NCBI GenBank assembly: GCA_001949185.1
Contig: BDGG01000012.1
Location: forward strand, 1,506,035 to 1,570,034
Direction of reading: 5' to 3'
Source of the DNA: Ramazzottius varieornatus
Taxonomy: Eukaryota; Tardigrada; Eutardigrada; Parachela; Ramazzottiidae
Length of the DNA: 64,000 nucleotides
Shown here: positions 12,001 to 23,120 of the stretch, piece after piece
Layout: each line of letters opens with the position of its first letter
Numbering within the stretch: position 1 is the stretch's first letter
The notes under the pieces: generated by a model
What the model was told of the DNA's origin: nothing
Database searches by the model: none
Seen by the model: the letters and a program-made list of their open reading frames with translations, nothing else
Translations under genes and position numbers: made by a program

Positions 12001-12917
12001 GCCAATGTGGCGTCCATTCACGTACTCGGCGCTGGGGAAGAATCGAAGACTGGCAGGAACTGCCTTTCCGTCGGTGGTTTCGAGATGTAGCTGGGATATC
12101 CGGATGCACCCTCGTCTGTCAGCGAAGCAACCGACAACTTTTATCGTCTGTAGACATCGCGCAGTCAAACCATCAAAGTTCCTGAAAACAAAATTCTCGT
12201 ACCGGAAGTGAAGCAAAAATTTGGTTTAAGGCATACCTCAGTTTGATAGTCGTGTACATCACTCTTTCAGGCTCAAGGGAGCAGAAGTTGCATTCCGATG
12301 CTTCGCAGGAAACCAGTCCGCCGGTATAGATCGGAAGCTGCTGCGCCAGTCTGGAAAACACCAATATGAAAGTGCGTCTTATGCGTCACTTTCCCACGTT
12401 TACTCCGAGATTACCTGTTGCGTCGGCGAGCATCCTGTCGTAGGTCGTAAACTCTCCAACTGCATCCTTCCGGCTGAGAGCTTTCCACTACCGACAGTAC
12501 ATAAGGTACACAATGCTTCGGTCTTTTGTGGCCGAGTGCGACAAGGAAGGAGAGATTGCATCCCATGGAGTTGTTAAAGATGACATACGTTTCGTCGTAC
12601 AGTTTATCCACAATCTGAGTAAGGTAAGACTCTGTTCCAACGCTGGCATCTTGGCGGAGATAATCTACAACATCCGGCTCGATGAGGTCGAGTGAGTTTG
12701 ATGGTTTACGACCAGGCTTTGGAAGGATTCTCACATGATCTCCAGCGAAAGGCCTTGGATGCAGATCCGCGAGAATCTTTATCTTTTCTGACACACCGTC
12801 CGGCAAACCTCGTGGTATGATGTAGGTAACTTCTGGGCTTTGTTATTCAGATGTAGTCACGCAGGTATCAACTACGATGTATCGGAACTGCGGAAAACGC
12901 TCACGAAGTTTCCTCAT
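9029..12917 (-). CDS. MOV10/Armitage-like SF1 RNA helicase with C-terminal membrane anchor
   Basis: This is a superfamily 1 (UPF1-like) RNA helicase of the MOV10/MOV10L1/Armitage group, which act in small-RNA pathways. Visible motifs: Walker A AGTGKS with VTLLEVVLQVF, motif Ia CAPTNNAVDHLASLL, Walker B IIDEAACASEPEVLIPI, motif III VAGDPMQLGAQI, the block HSHPHIAAQLEMNYLLPASI, and motifs V/VI TVDEYQGKEKPVIIISTVRE with LINVALTKARETLMIVGDP. After the helicase core the last exon carries about 120 residues ending in RLMLKIGVLAALAFFLFG then LLVSKI, stop at 9029: a classic tail-anchor shape. The N-terminus is uncertain; my best model starts at ATG 12915-12917 and joins C|GTGAGC to an exon beginning VTYIIPRG. 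The reading frame is not continuous near 10160 (see findings). Whether it is MOV10 or the germline MOV10L1/Armitage type is undecided. Confidence 0.88.
10284..10329. repeat. Intronic palindrome family, copy 1
   Basis: A perfect inverted repeat with 19-bp arms (AAGTGGCGCACGTTTTCAG and its complement) around an 8-base loop. It lies in the intron between the exon ending GLEV (donor near 10390) and the exon starting near 10225 of the MOV10-like gene. It belongs to the same family as 47834, 52571, 53326 and 59848. Confidence 0.9.
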
Positions 12918-13392
12918 GATCCATCAGACATGTACATATCCCCATAGGGTTCCCTCAGTCTTCTCCGGATCCGTTAGTCAGTCGTTCTGCCAGCCTTAGC
13001 TACACCGTCTGAACGAAAGATGAGCCTATAAGAAACCGAAACACTCCGGCAAAACGATAAGGGAACGACAAGTACATTTAGATTACAGATTTGAAATATG
13101 GATGTCGGACAGCGTCCAGCTTATCAGTAATCAAGATGCAGCACAAACAAAAGGTTAGCGCGTGATGTAAGGTGGAATGTATGTAATGTCATAATGATAT
13201 CGGGGGTTGGATAAATTTACTTCTGGATTCGCTAAAATCTTCCAGAAATTTTATAAGCACCAGAAAAAAAGCACTCCGCAGTTCGTAAGAGGAACTGCAA
13301 AATCAGAAGGATTAAAACCAAAACATGTGCTAAAGTATATAGATCATCCCGTATCAAAAGGTCTCTGAACTATAGTAGTCTGAAGTGGCTAG
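12918..13392. promoter_or_regulatory. Upstream region of the helicase gene
   Basis: About 475 bases between the predicted helicase start and the fumarase stop, both on the minus strand. It should hold the helicase promoter and the fumarase 3' UTR. I see no repeat, RNA gene or convincing exon. Confidence 0.4.
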
Positions 13393-15313
13393 TTACTTGG
13401 GGTGAATCATATCTTCCGGTTTAACCCATTCATCAAACTGCTCCTCGGTCACATAACCCAACTTCAAAGCTGTTTCTCTCAATGTCGAATTCTCTTTGTG
13501 GGCGGTTTTAGCGATCTTAGCAGCTTTATCATATCCAATATGACTATTCAAAGCCGTGACCAACATCAACGACTCATTTAGAAGTTTCTTTATTCTGTCC
13601 TCGTTGGCCTGAATTCCAACGACGCAGTTCTTTGTGAATGAAACGGCGGAGTCCCCGAGGAGCCTTATGGACTGCAGGACATTTCTGACGATTATAGGTT
13701 TGAAGACGTTTAGCTCGAAATGCCCATTGCTTCCTCCGATGCTTACTGCGACATTGTTACCTACAAGAGAATTCGGAGTTGCACTTCTACACCTATATCC
13801 ATGTCGATAATCTTACCCATGACTTGCGCGGCTACCATCGTCATTTGCTCGCACTGAGTTGGGTTAACTTTGCCAGGCATGATGCTACTTCCGGGTTCGT
13901 TCTCAGGTAGTGACAGCTCCCCCAAGCCACTTCGAGGACCCGAGCCTAAGAACCTGATGTCGTTTGCGATCTTCATGAAGCTAACAGCAACCGTGTTTAG
14001 TGCGCCAGAACAGTGGACCAGAGCATCATGGGTAGCCAAAGCTTCGAACTTGTTCGGCGCCGTGACAAATGGAAGCTCTAAGGACAACGATAAACTTTGT
14101 GTTATCATACATGCGGAGAACAAGCGAATTAGCGACAGAACTTACTTGTATATCGAGCGATTGTCTCCGCGACCTTTTCTGCAAAGCCCACGGGAGCATT
14201 TAGGCCTGTTCCGACAGCAGTCCCACCAGCAGCAAGTTCGTACACAGCAGGAAGTGCAGCTTCAACGCGAGCAATAGCATTCTTTACTTGTGTCGAGTAA
14301 CCACTGAATTCTTGTCCTAATGTTAGAGGAGTCGCGTCCTGAAAAATCTCATCCATCATTCCCCAAGATTCACAAGGTACTAGAGGAATATCAACAAACC
14401 TGCGTGTGTGTTCTGCCAATTTTAATTATTCTGTCGAATTCTTTTGACTTTGCTTCCAGGGCCTCGTGAAGTTGGTGGAGTGCCGGAAGTAGCCTCGAGT
14501 TGATCTCAATTGCAACTGCTATGTGCATGGCAGTGGGGAACGTATCATTCGAGCTCTGAAGAAACAGACTACGCCTTCAACAAAGTAACTTCTAAGTAAA
14601 CAACAATTTCACAGTATAAACTTACCTGGCTTTTGTTGACATGGTCGTTAGGGTGGACGGGAGTTTTACTTCCTAGTTGGCCTCCGAGCGTTTCGATGGC
14701 ACGGTTACTTATCACCTCGTTGACGTTCATGTTGGTCTGGGTTCCCGATCCGGTTTGCCACACCACCAAAGGGAAATGCTCATCTAGGTCGCCGTTGATC
14801 ACCTCGTCCGCGGCGTCCATAACTGCTTTCGCTATCTTTTGGTCCAGTCCGAACTTTTGGTTTACTTCCGCCGAAGCTTTCTTGAGTATACCCATGGCAT
14901 GTATCACAGCAATCTGCAAAATACATTCGCCTTCTAGTAGGCGATTCTGTGGATATGATGTCTCTTTATCTTCCTATTACGTACGGGCATTCGCTCTGCG
15001 TGTCCACCAATATCAAAATTCATCATTGAACGTGCAGTATTCGCCCCATAGTACTTGTCATTCGGAACTTGCAACTCTCCAAACGTGTCTCGCTCCTGTC
15101 GATATCCAGCCTCTTTCCCTTGCGACTGTAAAAAGGAACAACGATAGGAACCACAAGGAAACGGATTCGTGCAAGGTCCTATAGAATGTTCTTTTCAGCA
15201 CATACCATTTTGCTGGGTGACTGATGAGAGGCGTAATAGCGACCGCAGATTTGAAAGGGGTTCCTAAACAAAAATGCTCTCCGAACAAACTGCCTGCACA
15301 GATGGGAAGCCAT
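13393..15313 (-). CDS. FH: Fumarate hydratase, class II, mitochondrial
   Basis: Fumarase converts fumarate to L-malate in the TCA cycle. Exon 1 starts at the ATG at 15311-15313, [19 protein letters not shown], an Arg-rich, acid-free presequence that fits import into mitochondria. The body contains [45 protein letters not shown], the [14 protein letters not shown] region, [14 protein letters not shown], and the class II signature [16 protein letters not shown] (13855-13905), whose Ser is catalytic. The C-terminus reads [17 protein letters not shown], stop at 13393. All signature residues are present and the length matches the family at about 470 residues. The gene diverges from RPL10A across about 450 bases. 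Confidence 0.96.
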
Positions 15314-15767
15314 GATCCGCCGAGTTTTCTGTCGGGGCTTCGCCTACCTTGGCGTGTCCGAGCAGCAAAACTTAATTTTTGGCAAGGGAAACGGGAACAA
15401 AGTCCGACTTCCGGTGGAGAAAACAGAAGTTTGATCACTGAGATCGCGAAAACAGAAAATTCTTGTACTTAATACGAAAGAATGCAAATCTCCGGGTAAG
15501 CCCTCCCGTCCACCAGGGCTTCCTTCATGACCTCCTGCATTAAACATGAAAAAACCCTTCTTGAAGAGGGGAACCGCTATTCCGCCCCTGTTTAGTCTTT
15601 CCTAGCTTGATTGACTTGATTTGGGAATTAAATTAAATCGTAAATCCATCTTTCGGTTTTCGGAAATCTCTCGCAAAGATACCGCACAGAAAGCCTCTTA
15701 AGTCTCCGATTGTTGGGATCTCTGAACTGGTCCTCGTTTATCTTTGCGTGGACTGCGGACCAACAAG
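15314..15767. promoter_or_regulatory. Divergent promoter between FH and RPL10A
   Basis: These 454 bases must contain the promoters and 5' UTRs of FH (minus) and RPL10A (plus). A pyrimidine-rich stretch (CTGGTCCTCGTTTATCTTTG) just before the RPL10A start may hold its transcription start. A CCGGAAGT-type motif (ACTTCCGG) occurs near 15408. Promoter function is inferred from gene orientation. Confidence 0.45.
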
Positions 15768-16998
15768 ATGAGGTAAGAAGACTTGCTCGCTTTCGTCTGA
15801 ATCTGCTGCCATGGGTAGGTTGAGACGGCGAAGATCTGCAAGGAGCTGTCCGACCGGAAGGAGACGATGACGTTCAATGATGCTTTTGCATGTATTAGCT
15901 GTGCCTCTCATTGAGATGCCATACAGAAGACTCTAACTGAGAACGTTACTGGAGGGAACAGTTGCGATGACGATGTGGGGATGTGAGGAGAACTTTCGGA
16001 AGATAACTCTTGAATGGTTAGTTCATTGATTGGTTTTGTGTTTTTGCAGTTCTAAAGTCAACCGTGACACCCTGTATGAATGCGTCAACGCTGTCCTCGA
16101 GAAGTCCAAAGAAAAGCCCAGGAAGTTTACGGAGACGGTTGAACTGCAGATTGCTCTGAAGAACTACGATCCCCAGAAGGACAAACGTTTCTCTGGAACC
16201 GTCAGGTACGTTCGTTTACAAGTCGGGATCATCGATTAATCAATGATACCCAATGCTGTAAGTCCGCATTATCTTGCAGACTGAAGTACACTCCCCGACA
16301 GAATTACAAGGTCTGCGTTCTCGGTGACGAACAGCACATCGATGAGGCTACTTCCAACCAGCTCCCCGCAATGTCAGCTGACGATCTGAAGAAGCTGAAC
16401 AAGAACAAGAAGCTTGTTAAGAAACTCGGTAAGGTCCTGCCGCTTTCTGGCGTATTAGTGGTACGTTTTATAGAATGCGTCGAAACCCATCGTCGCGAAA
16501 TTTTTTGACGTGTTTGCCGTCTTGTATAGGTCATTGTGTCAGCTAGCGTGAGTTTTACATTCGGTTTGATTTTGCTTACAGCGAAACAGTACGACGCTTT
16601 TCTGGCATCGGATGCTTTGTTGAAGCAGATTCCTCGTCTGCTTGGACCTGGTCTCAACAAGGCCGGCAAGTTTCCAACGCTGATTACTCACGGAGATAAC
16701 ATGCCAGCTAAAGTGGACGAGCTTAAGAGCACCATCAAATTCCAGATGAAGAAGGTACGCTTGTGAGCTGTTCTTCATTTGACATTTCCGGGCATCAACA
16801 TCTGGATGCCGGTATTCCTCTTTGTAGGTGCTTTGTCTGGCTGTGGCCATCGGCAACGTGAACATGTCACCCGATGAGTTGGCTGCTAACATCAGCATGG
16901 CCGTGAACTTCTTGGTGTCTTTGCTAAAGAAGAACTGGCAGAATGTGCGCTCCCTGCACATCAAGAGTACCATGGGACCTCCCCAGCAATTGTACTAG
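15768..16998 (+). CDS. RPL10A: 60S ribosomal protein L10a (uL1)
   Basis: uL1 forms the L1 stalk of the large ribosomal subunit and helps move deacylated tRNA out of the E site. The first coding exon is only five bases, ATGAG at 15768-15772, followed at once by GTAAG; the next exon (from 16050) completes [20 protein letters not shown]. Later blocks are [74 protein letters not shown] and the C-terminal MGPPQQLY, stop at 16996-16998. Length is near the expected 217 residues and the gene has four introns. The first intron directly after the start codon is shared with RPL19 in this window. Confidence 0.97.
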
Positions 16999-17404
16999 AC
17001 TTGGCTTCGTGTTCTATACCGAAATGAGATCGATACTTTGTCGAGTCACTTTCTTATTGGGGTAAACCGATTGTAGTGTAAAAGATCTACACTCCTGCAG
17101 TTTACAGGTTACCTGGAAGCTGAACATGAACAAGATCATAAATTTGCTGTTGACTTCGTCGATGGATATCAGCGAATCCGAACAAAAAACCGATCAGAAA
17201 GACCTTTCCGCATCTCTTGGCAAGCCGACTCTCGCACAAAATAATGCAATAAACTGAACGGGGCCACTCCGCGCCAAATCGCCCCACACCATAGCCCACA
17301 GTAACAGGCTTCCATCTAAAACTTGAACTACAACTGACGAAATACCATGAACCGCCATACCAAAAGTTATCGTGAAAGAATCGCGCGTATAATTGACAAC
17401 TTCC
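16999..17404. other. Convergent 3' flank of RPL10A and ACADS
   Basis: Non-coding spacer between two convergent genes. An AATAAA hexamer lies near 17248-17253 on the plus strand, about 250 bases past the RPL10A stop. An open minus-strand frame of about 70 codons here has no start, domain or splice support. Confidence 0.45.
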
Positions 17405-19281
17405 TCACTTAACATCGTACTCCTTCAGTAGATTACCAGCAATGACGAGTCGCTGAATTTCGGAAGTTCCTTCGTAAATCTCCGTTATCCTCGCATCCCG
17501 ATAGTGCCTCTCTGCAGGCATGTCGGAAACGTATCCCATTCCACCTAAGATCTGGATGGCCTGGTGGGCAATATACGTACAGGTCTCTGAACCGTGCAAC
17601 TTCGCCATCGCGGATTCCTTAAAAACGCGATCATCATCAAATTCGTGCAAAACACTATCAACAGTCAACACGGAGGTGAGACATACGACCGGATGAGGTG
17701 ATGAACAGCTCTTTCGGTAATACGTACTTTCGTATACTTTCGTCCTGCATCTTTGAGCAATGCTGCCCTATACATCAGGAGCCTTGAAGCCTCGAGTTTT
17801 AGAGCCATATCGGCTAGCTTCATCTGCAACAATACGATTCATAGTGGAGATATCTTTTATTGCGCGCGCTGAACTTGTACCGTGCCTGGATTGCTTGGAG
17901 TTTCGTTAGCGGAGCTCCAAATGCCAACCGTTTGGACGCATACTCGACAGCACAGTCTAACGCTGCTTGACCGATTCCAACTGACTGGCCGGCAATTCCG
18001 ATTCGGCCAGCGTCGAGGGTTGTCATTGCAATCTTGAAACCTTCACCTTCTTTTCCCAGAAGGTTGGCTTTCGGAATTCTGCAGTCTTCGAAGATTAGGT
18101 TGACGGTCGAGGACCCACGAATGCCGAGTTTATCCTCTTTCTTTCCAATGGAGAACCCGGGAGCAGACTTTGGTATGACGAAGGCACTGATTCCCTTATG
18201 TTTTCTGGCTTTTTCTGTGGTCGCGAATACCTGGAATCAAAGCAGATTCTAGGACTTCAAAGTCGAAAAAAGACGCATTTCTCACCACAGCAGTTTCCGC
18301 TTCGTGTCCATTAGTTATCCACGCCTTCGTTCCGTTCACCACGTACTCATCTCCCACGAGCTTTGCCGTCGTAGAAGCTGCCCCGGCGTCACTTCCGTTA
18401 CCTACAGACTGTAGAATTGATCCGATGTTACCCATTAAGATATGCTAGACCGTCTGACTGGAGAAGGAGCAGAATCTTGAGCAACGCAGTTCCCGGTGAC
18501 GCTTACCAGGTTCACTAAGTCCGAAACAGCCTACTCGCTCGCCAGTTGTAAAAGGGACCACAAACTCTTTTATCTGCTCTTCGGTTCCATTGTCTACGAT
18601 GGGAGCCAAGTACAGGGTCTACGATGAAGAACCCACGTTATTGTGTACGAGTGTCGTACGTAATGAGAGTTTTACGAAAAACAGTACACGCACGTAGAGT
18701 CATGAACTTACATTATGAGCGCTCATTATCACGCCAGCAGAGGCATCTCCCCGACTGATTTCCTCCATGGCGATGGAGTACGCCAGGTAATCTAGTCCAG
18801 TACCGCCGTATTTCTCCGGGATAGCGATAGCCATCAGGCCGAGTTGACCCATCTTGCGAACCTACAAGGAGATCAGGTTCACACACAGTGACGGTCAGCT
18901 GCCTCGACTCGCGCGCAGACTCGTGCATACTAGCGTAGATACCAGTTCAGGAGGAAATTGATGGTTTTTATCGACTGCTGCTGCGACAGGTTTGAGTTCA
19001 TTTTCAGCGAAGTTTCTGCAAGTGTCGCGGAGCATAAGATGCGTTTCCGGTAAGTCGATTATGCTAATCGGGGCTCCAAGTGTTGCGCTCGCAAAGCGCC
19101 TTTTGCATACTCCTATAGGAACAACGGAACGAACGGAGTAACGTTAGCTTCGGGTGACAGATTTGAGATCACTGTACTGATGCGTGGAGCTACAGTACAG
19201 TAGTATGATTCCACGAGACTTACGTTGCAATGCAATCAGTCTTATCCCGCGTGCTGCTATCGAACGAAAAATGATCGTCAT
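17405..19281 (-). CDS. ACADS: Short-chain specific acyl-CoA dehydrogenase, mitochondrial
   Basis: The enzyme catalyses the first, FAD-dependent step of short-chain fatty acid beta-oxidation. Exon 1 starts at ATG 19279-19281, [19 protein letters not shown], a basic mitochondrial presequence with a GTAAGT donor. Next come [20 protein letters not shown] with [30 protein letters not shown] with [13 protein letters not shown] (substrate and flavin contacts), [19 protein letters not shown]-type sequence, [20 protein letters not shown], and the C-terminal [20 protein letters not shown] with [18 protein letters not shown]. The catalytic-base Glu sits in the IYEGTSE motif. The protein ends LLKEYDVK, stop at 17405. 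Short-chain versus short/branched-chain specificity is inferred from overall similarity. Confidence 0.92.
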
Positions 19282-20010
19282 GATCTTGAAGTCTTCCGGG
19301 TTCCTGTACCTATCTGCAAACTCGGATGAGAATAAGGAAAGTCATCCTTGAGAGATCAAGTATCAGATGCAAGTTCCAGAGTCATGAAGGATAAAGAAAT
19401 TGAGTTATTTCCGAATGGAATGAGATGACGTCATCCGGCTCTCGTTCCTGCAGAATGCAGACTGGTCAAATGACCCAAGAGTCGCCAGATCCCGCTTTCT
19501 GGTCCGTCCTTTGCAAAACGTATCCCGAATCAATCATAAATTTCCGAAACGGAGATCTGGCATTCTGACGGTATCGCTATAATACGTGCTATGACCAGGA
19601 ACCGCCGATCTCAAGACAGAAGCAACGAGTGACACTCGATTCGTTGGCGAACCAGGAAGATACAGTGGGTACAGAGCAAGCAATCTGTTTCGCGATGGAT
19701 CATGCTAAACCAGAAACGTGGAACCCTATTTGATATTCTAAGACAGTAGTTGGAAGGTAAACAGAAGATTAGGAAACACTGACGCTCGGAATTACCATCC
19801 GAAAAAACCAGCGACGAAAGAAAGATGAACGTTCGTTCCGGGGTCGGTCTCGCGTAAATCGGAAAAGTGGCTCTGTAAAACAACAAGTAACTAGTTTCTT
19901 GGGGTTTTAGAGCATCTCAAGTGAGTTGAAGAATGCTACTAGAGAGAAATCAGTTGCTAACAAAGACCGGCAACAGCATGACACTCCAATCAATATGTCT
20001 CGTCTCAAGC
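19282..20010. promoter_or_regulatory. ACADS upstream region and RRP15 3' flank
   Basis: About 730 bases between two minus-strand genes. It should contain the ACADS promoter and the RRP15 3' UTR. The minus-strand frame near 19611-19886 has no family resemblance or splice support. Nothing else is visible. Confidence 0.4.
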
Positions 20011-20973
20011 TTAATCAGCGTCTTCCTCTTCCGACTGGGAATAGTGAGAAATTGATTCCGTTTCAGCAGATTGTGTTCCTTTGAGCATGTAGTCATCCTC
20101 CAGAACTTGCCACCTCTGCGTCGCTTCGTTTCCCTTGTCTTGTCGGACCTAGACAGGAACAGATTTCATAAAACATAACGTAAAAAAACCGGCGTCTGCG
20201 AAGCGACAGTAAATTACAGTTTTTTAGCGGGACGTTACGAAGTTACACTCTCGCCTACTCGCACGATTTGCCAAAGGCTTCGTAATGAAATACTCACAGT
20301 AACCCCTGGTGCGCCATGAGGATTTTTCAGTAGATCCAGGAAAGAACTTTTGGACACTGTCTTCAGTGCTTGCTCCGTTTTACGCATGGAGGGACCTGCC
20401 TCTTCCAGTTTCTCCTCAAGCACATTCTGCTGCGCTCTGACCGCGTTGAATAACTGGACCACACCTCTGTCAACAACACAAACACTTCTGTTAAGATGCT
20501 TCCAGCTCAGGAAAACGTTCCATGCGACGATGACAGACTTGCTTAGTTGCTATCTTTGCCAACTTCCGGTCCTTCTCACGCTCTGTAATAGCAGGTAGAA
20601 CGTGCCACGGCTCTAGTTCCTTTTTCTGCAAAATGGCAATGGTCATCTCTATCATTAGAAAAGCCGTTAAATACTTGCTAAGTGAAAATTTGTACTGAAA
20701 ACGTGGGAATACCGTTTTCCGTTTGGTGCGTAATGTAGAGGTAGACTTTGTCGAAGAGGACGATTTGGACGCTTTCTTGGAGCCTTCGGCAACACTTTCG
20801 TCCAGCGCATTCCAAGGATCTTCTTTGATCTGCACGGAAGCATTTTCTGCTTCTTCTTCGCGTTTCAGTTTCTTTGGCTGAGGCACTCCAGAACGCTTCA
20901 AAATGTTCTGTATAGCGTCGCCAAATCCGGAGATCGGTGCTGCCTCAGTCTCGGCAGCGTGGTCCACTTCCAT
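20011..20973 (-). CDS. RRP15: RRP15-like 60S ribosome assembly protein
   Basis: RRP15 is a nucleolar factor required for pre-60S particle maturation and 27S pre-rRNA processing. The ATG at 20971-20973 begins MEVDHAAETEAAPISGFGDA, then FGDAIQNILKRSG, the usual N-terminal block. An acidic and Ser/Lys-rich linker follows. After the first intron the KKELEPWHVLPAITEREKDR block leads to the core GVVQLFNAVRAQQNVLEEKL with AGPSMRKTEQALKTVSKSSF, the family hallmark. The last exon reads WQVLEDDYMLKG and ends SEEEDAD at 20011. Three short introns are visible. It is divergently transcribed from MTERF3 across about 500 bases. Confidence 0.93.
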
Positions 20974-21478
20974 CGTCGTGCAAAATGTACTAGTAGTAAT
21001 TGATCGTCAACTTGTCACAAAAGGATGTGGCGGAGCCTTAGACGTATCCCAAGAAAAGTGTATGGGCAGTGCCAGATGGGAGTGACATTACAGGAAATCC
21101 TGAAATTAAAAATAGAGTTTGTGTAAAGAAGTTGTTATTGCGCAAGACCTGAACTGTACGGTACAGGACGCCATTTCCGAGACGTAGACTTGCCTTTGCG
21201 CACTTGATTGATAGATTTACTTTCATTTATATGGCACGAGGCCACGAGCAAGCAGCGGATGAATGCAGGAGGCGAGCCACGATCTGTTCGAGATCGCATT
21301 TCCGGCTGAGCTGCACTTTCCAGTGTACGGGACGTTATTGTTGTGGTTTCGTTTCCGGCATTCTTGTTGTTCGTCCGTCTGAAACTCGGGTACGTTAACT
21401 ACGGGTTTTAGAACCATGTAGGACGATTGATTAGTTGTGAATGTTATAGGTCTGGTTCTTCAGCTCTTCAGGAGAATC
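20974..21478. promoter_or_regulatory. Divergent promoter between RRP15 and MTERF3
   Basis: About 505 bases between the divergent starts of RRP15 and MTERF3, so it must serve both. A plus-strand frame runs in-frame into MTERF3 from 21437 but has no ATG before 21479. No specific elements are recognised. Confidence 0.45.
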
Positions 21479-23059
21479 ATGGGGACAGCACTTCTGGCGC
21501 AATGGCTAAAGTCGCGTTATTTACTTTCATCCATTCTTCGACACTCCCAATGGCATTATCCCATGTCAACTTATTCCACTGGCCGCAACAGCTTACTTCC
21601 ACAACTGGGATTATATGCATGCTCTAGGGAGAAGCTATCGCGGCATCCAGATTCCTCCTACACGGATATTCGATGTGTCCACAGCGAGGTGCAGACCAGA
21701 GAGAACGAACGCAGCCGTACGTCCCGCTCCCGTCATCCGTCAACTCGACGTAATCTTCCCCCGCTTGACAGCAACGCCGATGGTCAAGAGTCCAACGAAG
21801 AGTATTTCAAGAACGCATTCGCGACCGCAACAGCCGAAGCAAGTCGCAAACCGCCTGTTGACTGGAACCAGTTTGTCGATCCAGATGACCGCTATCGCTT
21901 GTCCGAAGAGGAGTTTGACCGAGATGTAGCTAAGAAGACGGATACCAAGTTCGGGACCGTCGAAATTAAGTTCGCGTCGCACTTAGCACCAAAGCCGACT
22001 TCGGAGATGAAACCACGTCGGCAGTCCGTCACAGAAGAATTAGCTGAAGAACCTGCGATGAATGTGAACCCTGAGTTTGTTGATTCGTTGTCCGACGTAT
22101 CGACCGATATTCAAAAGATTGACTGGGAAAAGATCGAGGAGTCATATCCGGAACAGAGACCATTAGAACCTGTGGAAGAAACGGACTTGGAGATGGCGGA
22201 AGTGAAGCCAGCCAAACAACCCTTCTCGTACAATCTAGCGTCGTATGCTAATGAGAGTGACAACATTAAGAGGTTGATAGAAATGGGTGTGCAGGTGTGG
22301 AGGTTCGATCGCGACAAAGACGTCTCGCAGTTATTCTTGACTGGAGAATGGGAAGTGAAAATTCAGCCGTGGGTCGACTGGATGTTGGACACTGGTCTGG
22401 AGAAGGAAGACATCAAGTCGGTCCTGGAAAGATCTCCGCGTATCCTTCTCGAGAAACTCCCGGAACTACAAGAGAAGGTTGAGTACTTCAGATCGAAGAA
22501 GTTCGATCGAGCTTTACTAAAGACAGTTCTGATCGGTGCCCCGATCGTATTCTCCATGACGGTCAGGAGAATTGACAAACAGCTCGGAGAACTACAGCAT
22601 AGGTTTGGTCTGATAGGACAGGAAGTACGCGATGTCATGAACGAGTACCCAAAGTTCATCACGTATCCCATGGCTTCAACGTGGAACCTCAACCGTCTCT
22701 GCCTGATCAACGAGATGGGCTTCACGAAGATCGAAGTGAAGAAGATGTTGTTGAAGGATCCGAGGGTGTTCGTCAAGCTGTCCAAGCTGGTGATTTCGGA
22801 CAGGTTCGACTACCTACATAATGTGGTTGGTTTACCCCATGCACAAATAGCTGCGTTTCCTGATATTCTCATGGTTAATAAACGGACGATTCGAGAGCGA
22901 CATTTGTTCTTGAAAGCTCTGAAGCGCAATCAGTATGATCCTAAGCTCCCTAACTACGTTTCGCCTACAGCGTTGTGTTTCGGAACCGATGCGCAGTTCT
23001 GTAGTGGGTGTGCGAAAGAATCTGTATGGACATTCGACGAGTTTTGTAAAACTTTGTAA
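21479..23059 (+). CDS. MTERF3: Mitochondrial transcription termination factor 3-like (mTERF domain)
   Basis: MTERF3 proteins act in mitochondria on mtDNA transcription and mitoribosome assembly. The ATG at 21479-21481 begins MGTALLAQWLKSRYLLSS, then a basic, Ser-rich presequence. A long low-conservation region (to about residue 260) precedes the mTERF array: MGVQVWRFDRDKDVSQLFL, DTGLEKEDIKSVLERSPRIL, FDRALLKTVLIGAPIVF, HRFGLIGQEVRDVMNEYPKF, MGFTKIEVKKMLLKDPRVFV and HNVVGLPHAQIAAFPDIL, repeating the (L)xxxP pattern of mTERF helices. The frame is open for 526 codons in a single coding exon, unusual beside intron-rich neighbours. The stop lies only 61 bases from the N6AMT1 stop. Assignment to subfamily 3 is from the C-terminal repeats. 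Confidence 0.9.
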   Translation: MGTALLAQWLKSRYLLSSILRHSQWHYPMSTYSTGRNSLLPQLGLYACSREKLSRHPDSSYTDIRCVHSEVQTRENERSRTSRSRHPSTRRNLPPLDSNADGQESNEEYFKNAFATATAEASRKPPVDWNQFVDPDDRYRLSEEEFDRDVAKKTDTKFGTVEIKFASHLAPKPTSEMKPRRQSVTEELAEEPAMNVNPEFVDSLSDVSTDIQKIDWEKIEESYPEQRPLEPVEETDLEMAEVKPAKQPFSYNLASYANESDNIKRLIEMGVQVWRFDRDKDVSQLFLTGEWEVKIQPWVDWMLDTGLEKEDIKSVLERSPRILLEKLPELQEKVEYFRSKKFDRALLKTVLIGAPIVFSMTVRRIDKQLGELQHRFGLIGQEVRDVMNEYPKFITYPMASTWNLNRLCLINEMGFTKIEVKKMLLKDPRVFVKLSKLVISDRFDYLHNVVGLPHAQIAAFPDILMVNKRTIRERHLFLKALKRNQYDPKLPNYVSPTALCFGTDAQFCSGCAKESVWTFDEFCKTL

Positions 23060-23120
23060 CACAAAATCAATAATAATAGAAAATCACGGTCGCTGGCTCT
23101 GAATCTAAGGCCGGGTACAG

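Noticed and set aside
17102-17415. Hydrophobic minus-strand frames after ACADS
   Set aside because: They lie past the clear ACADS stop in another frame and lack a start or family signal.
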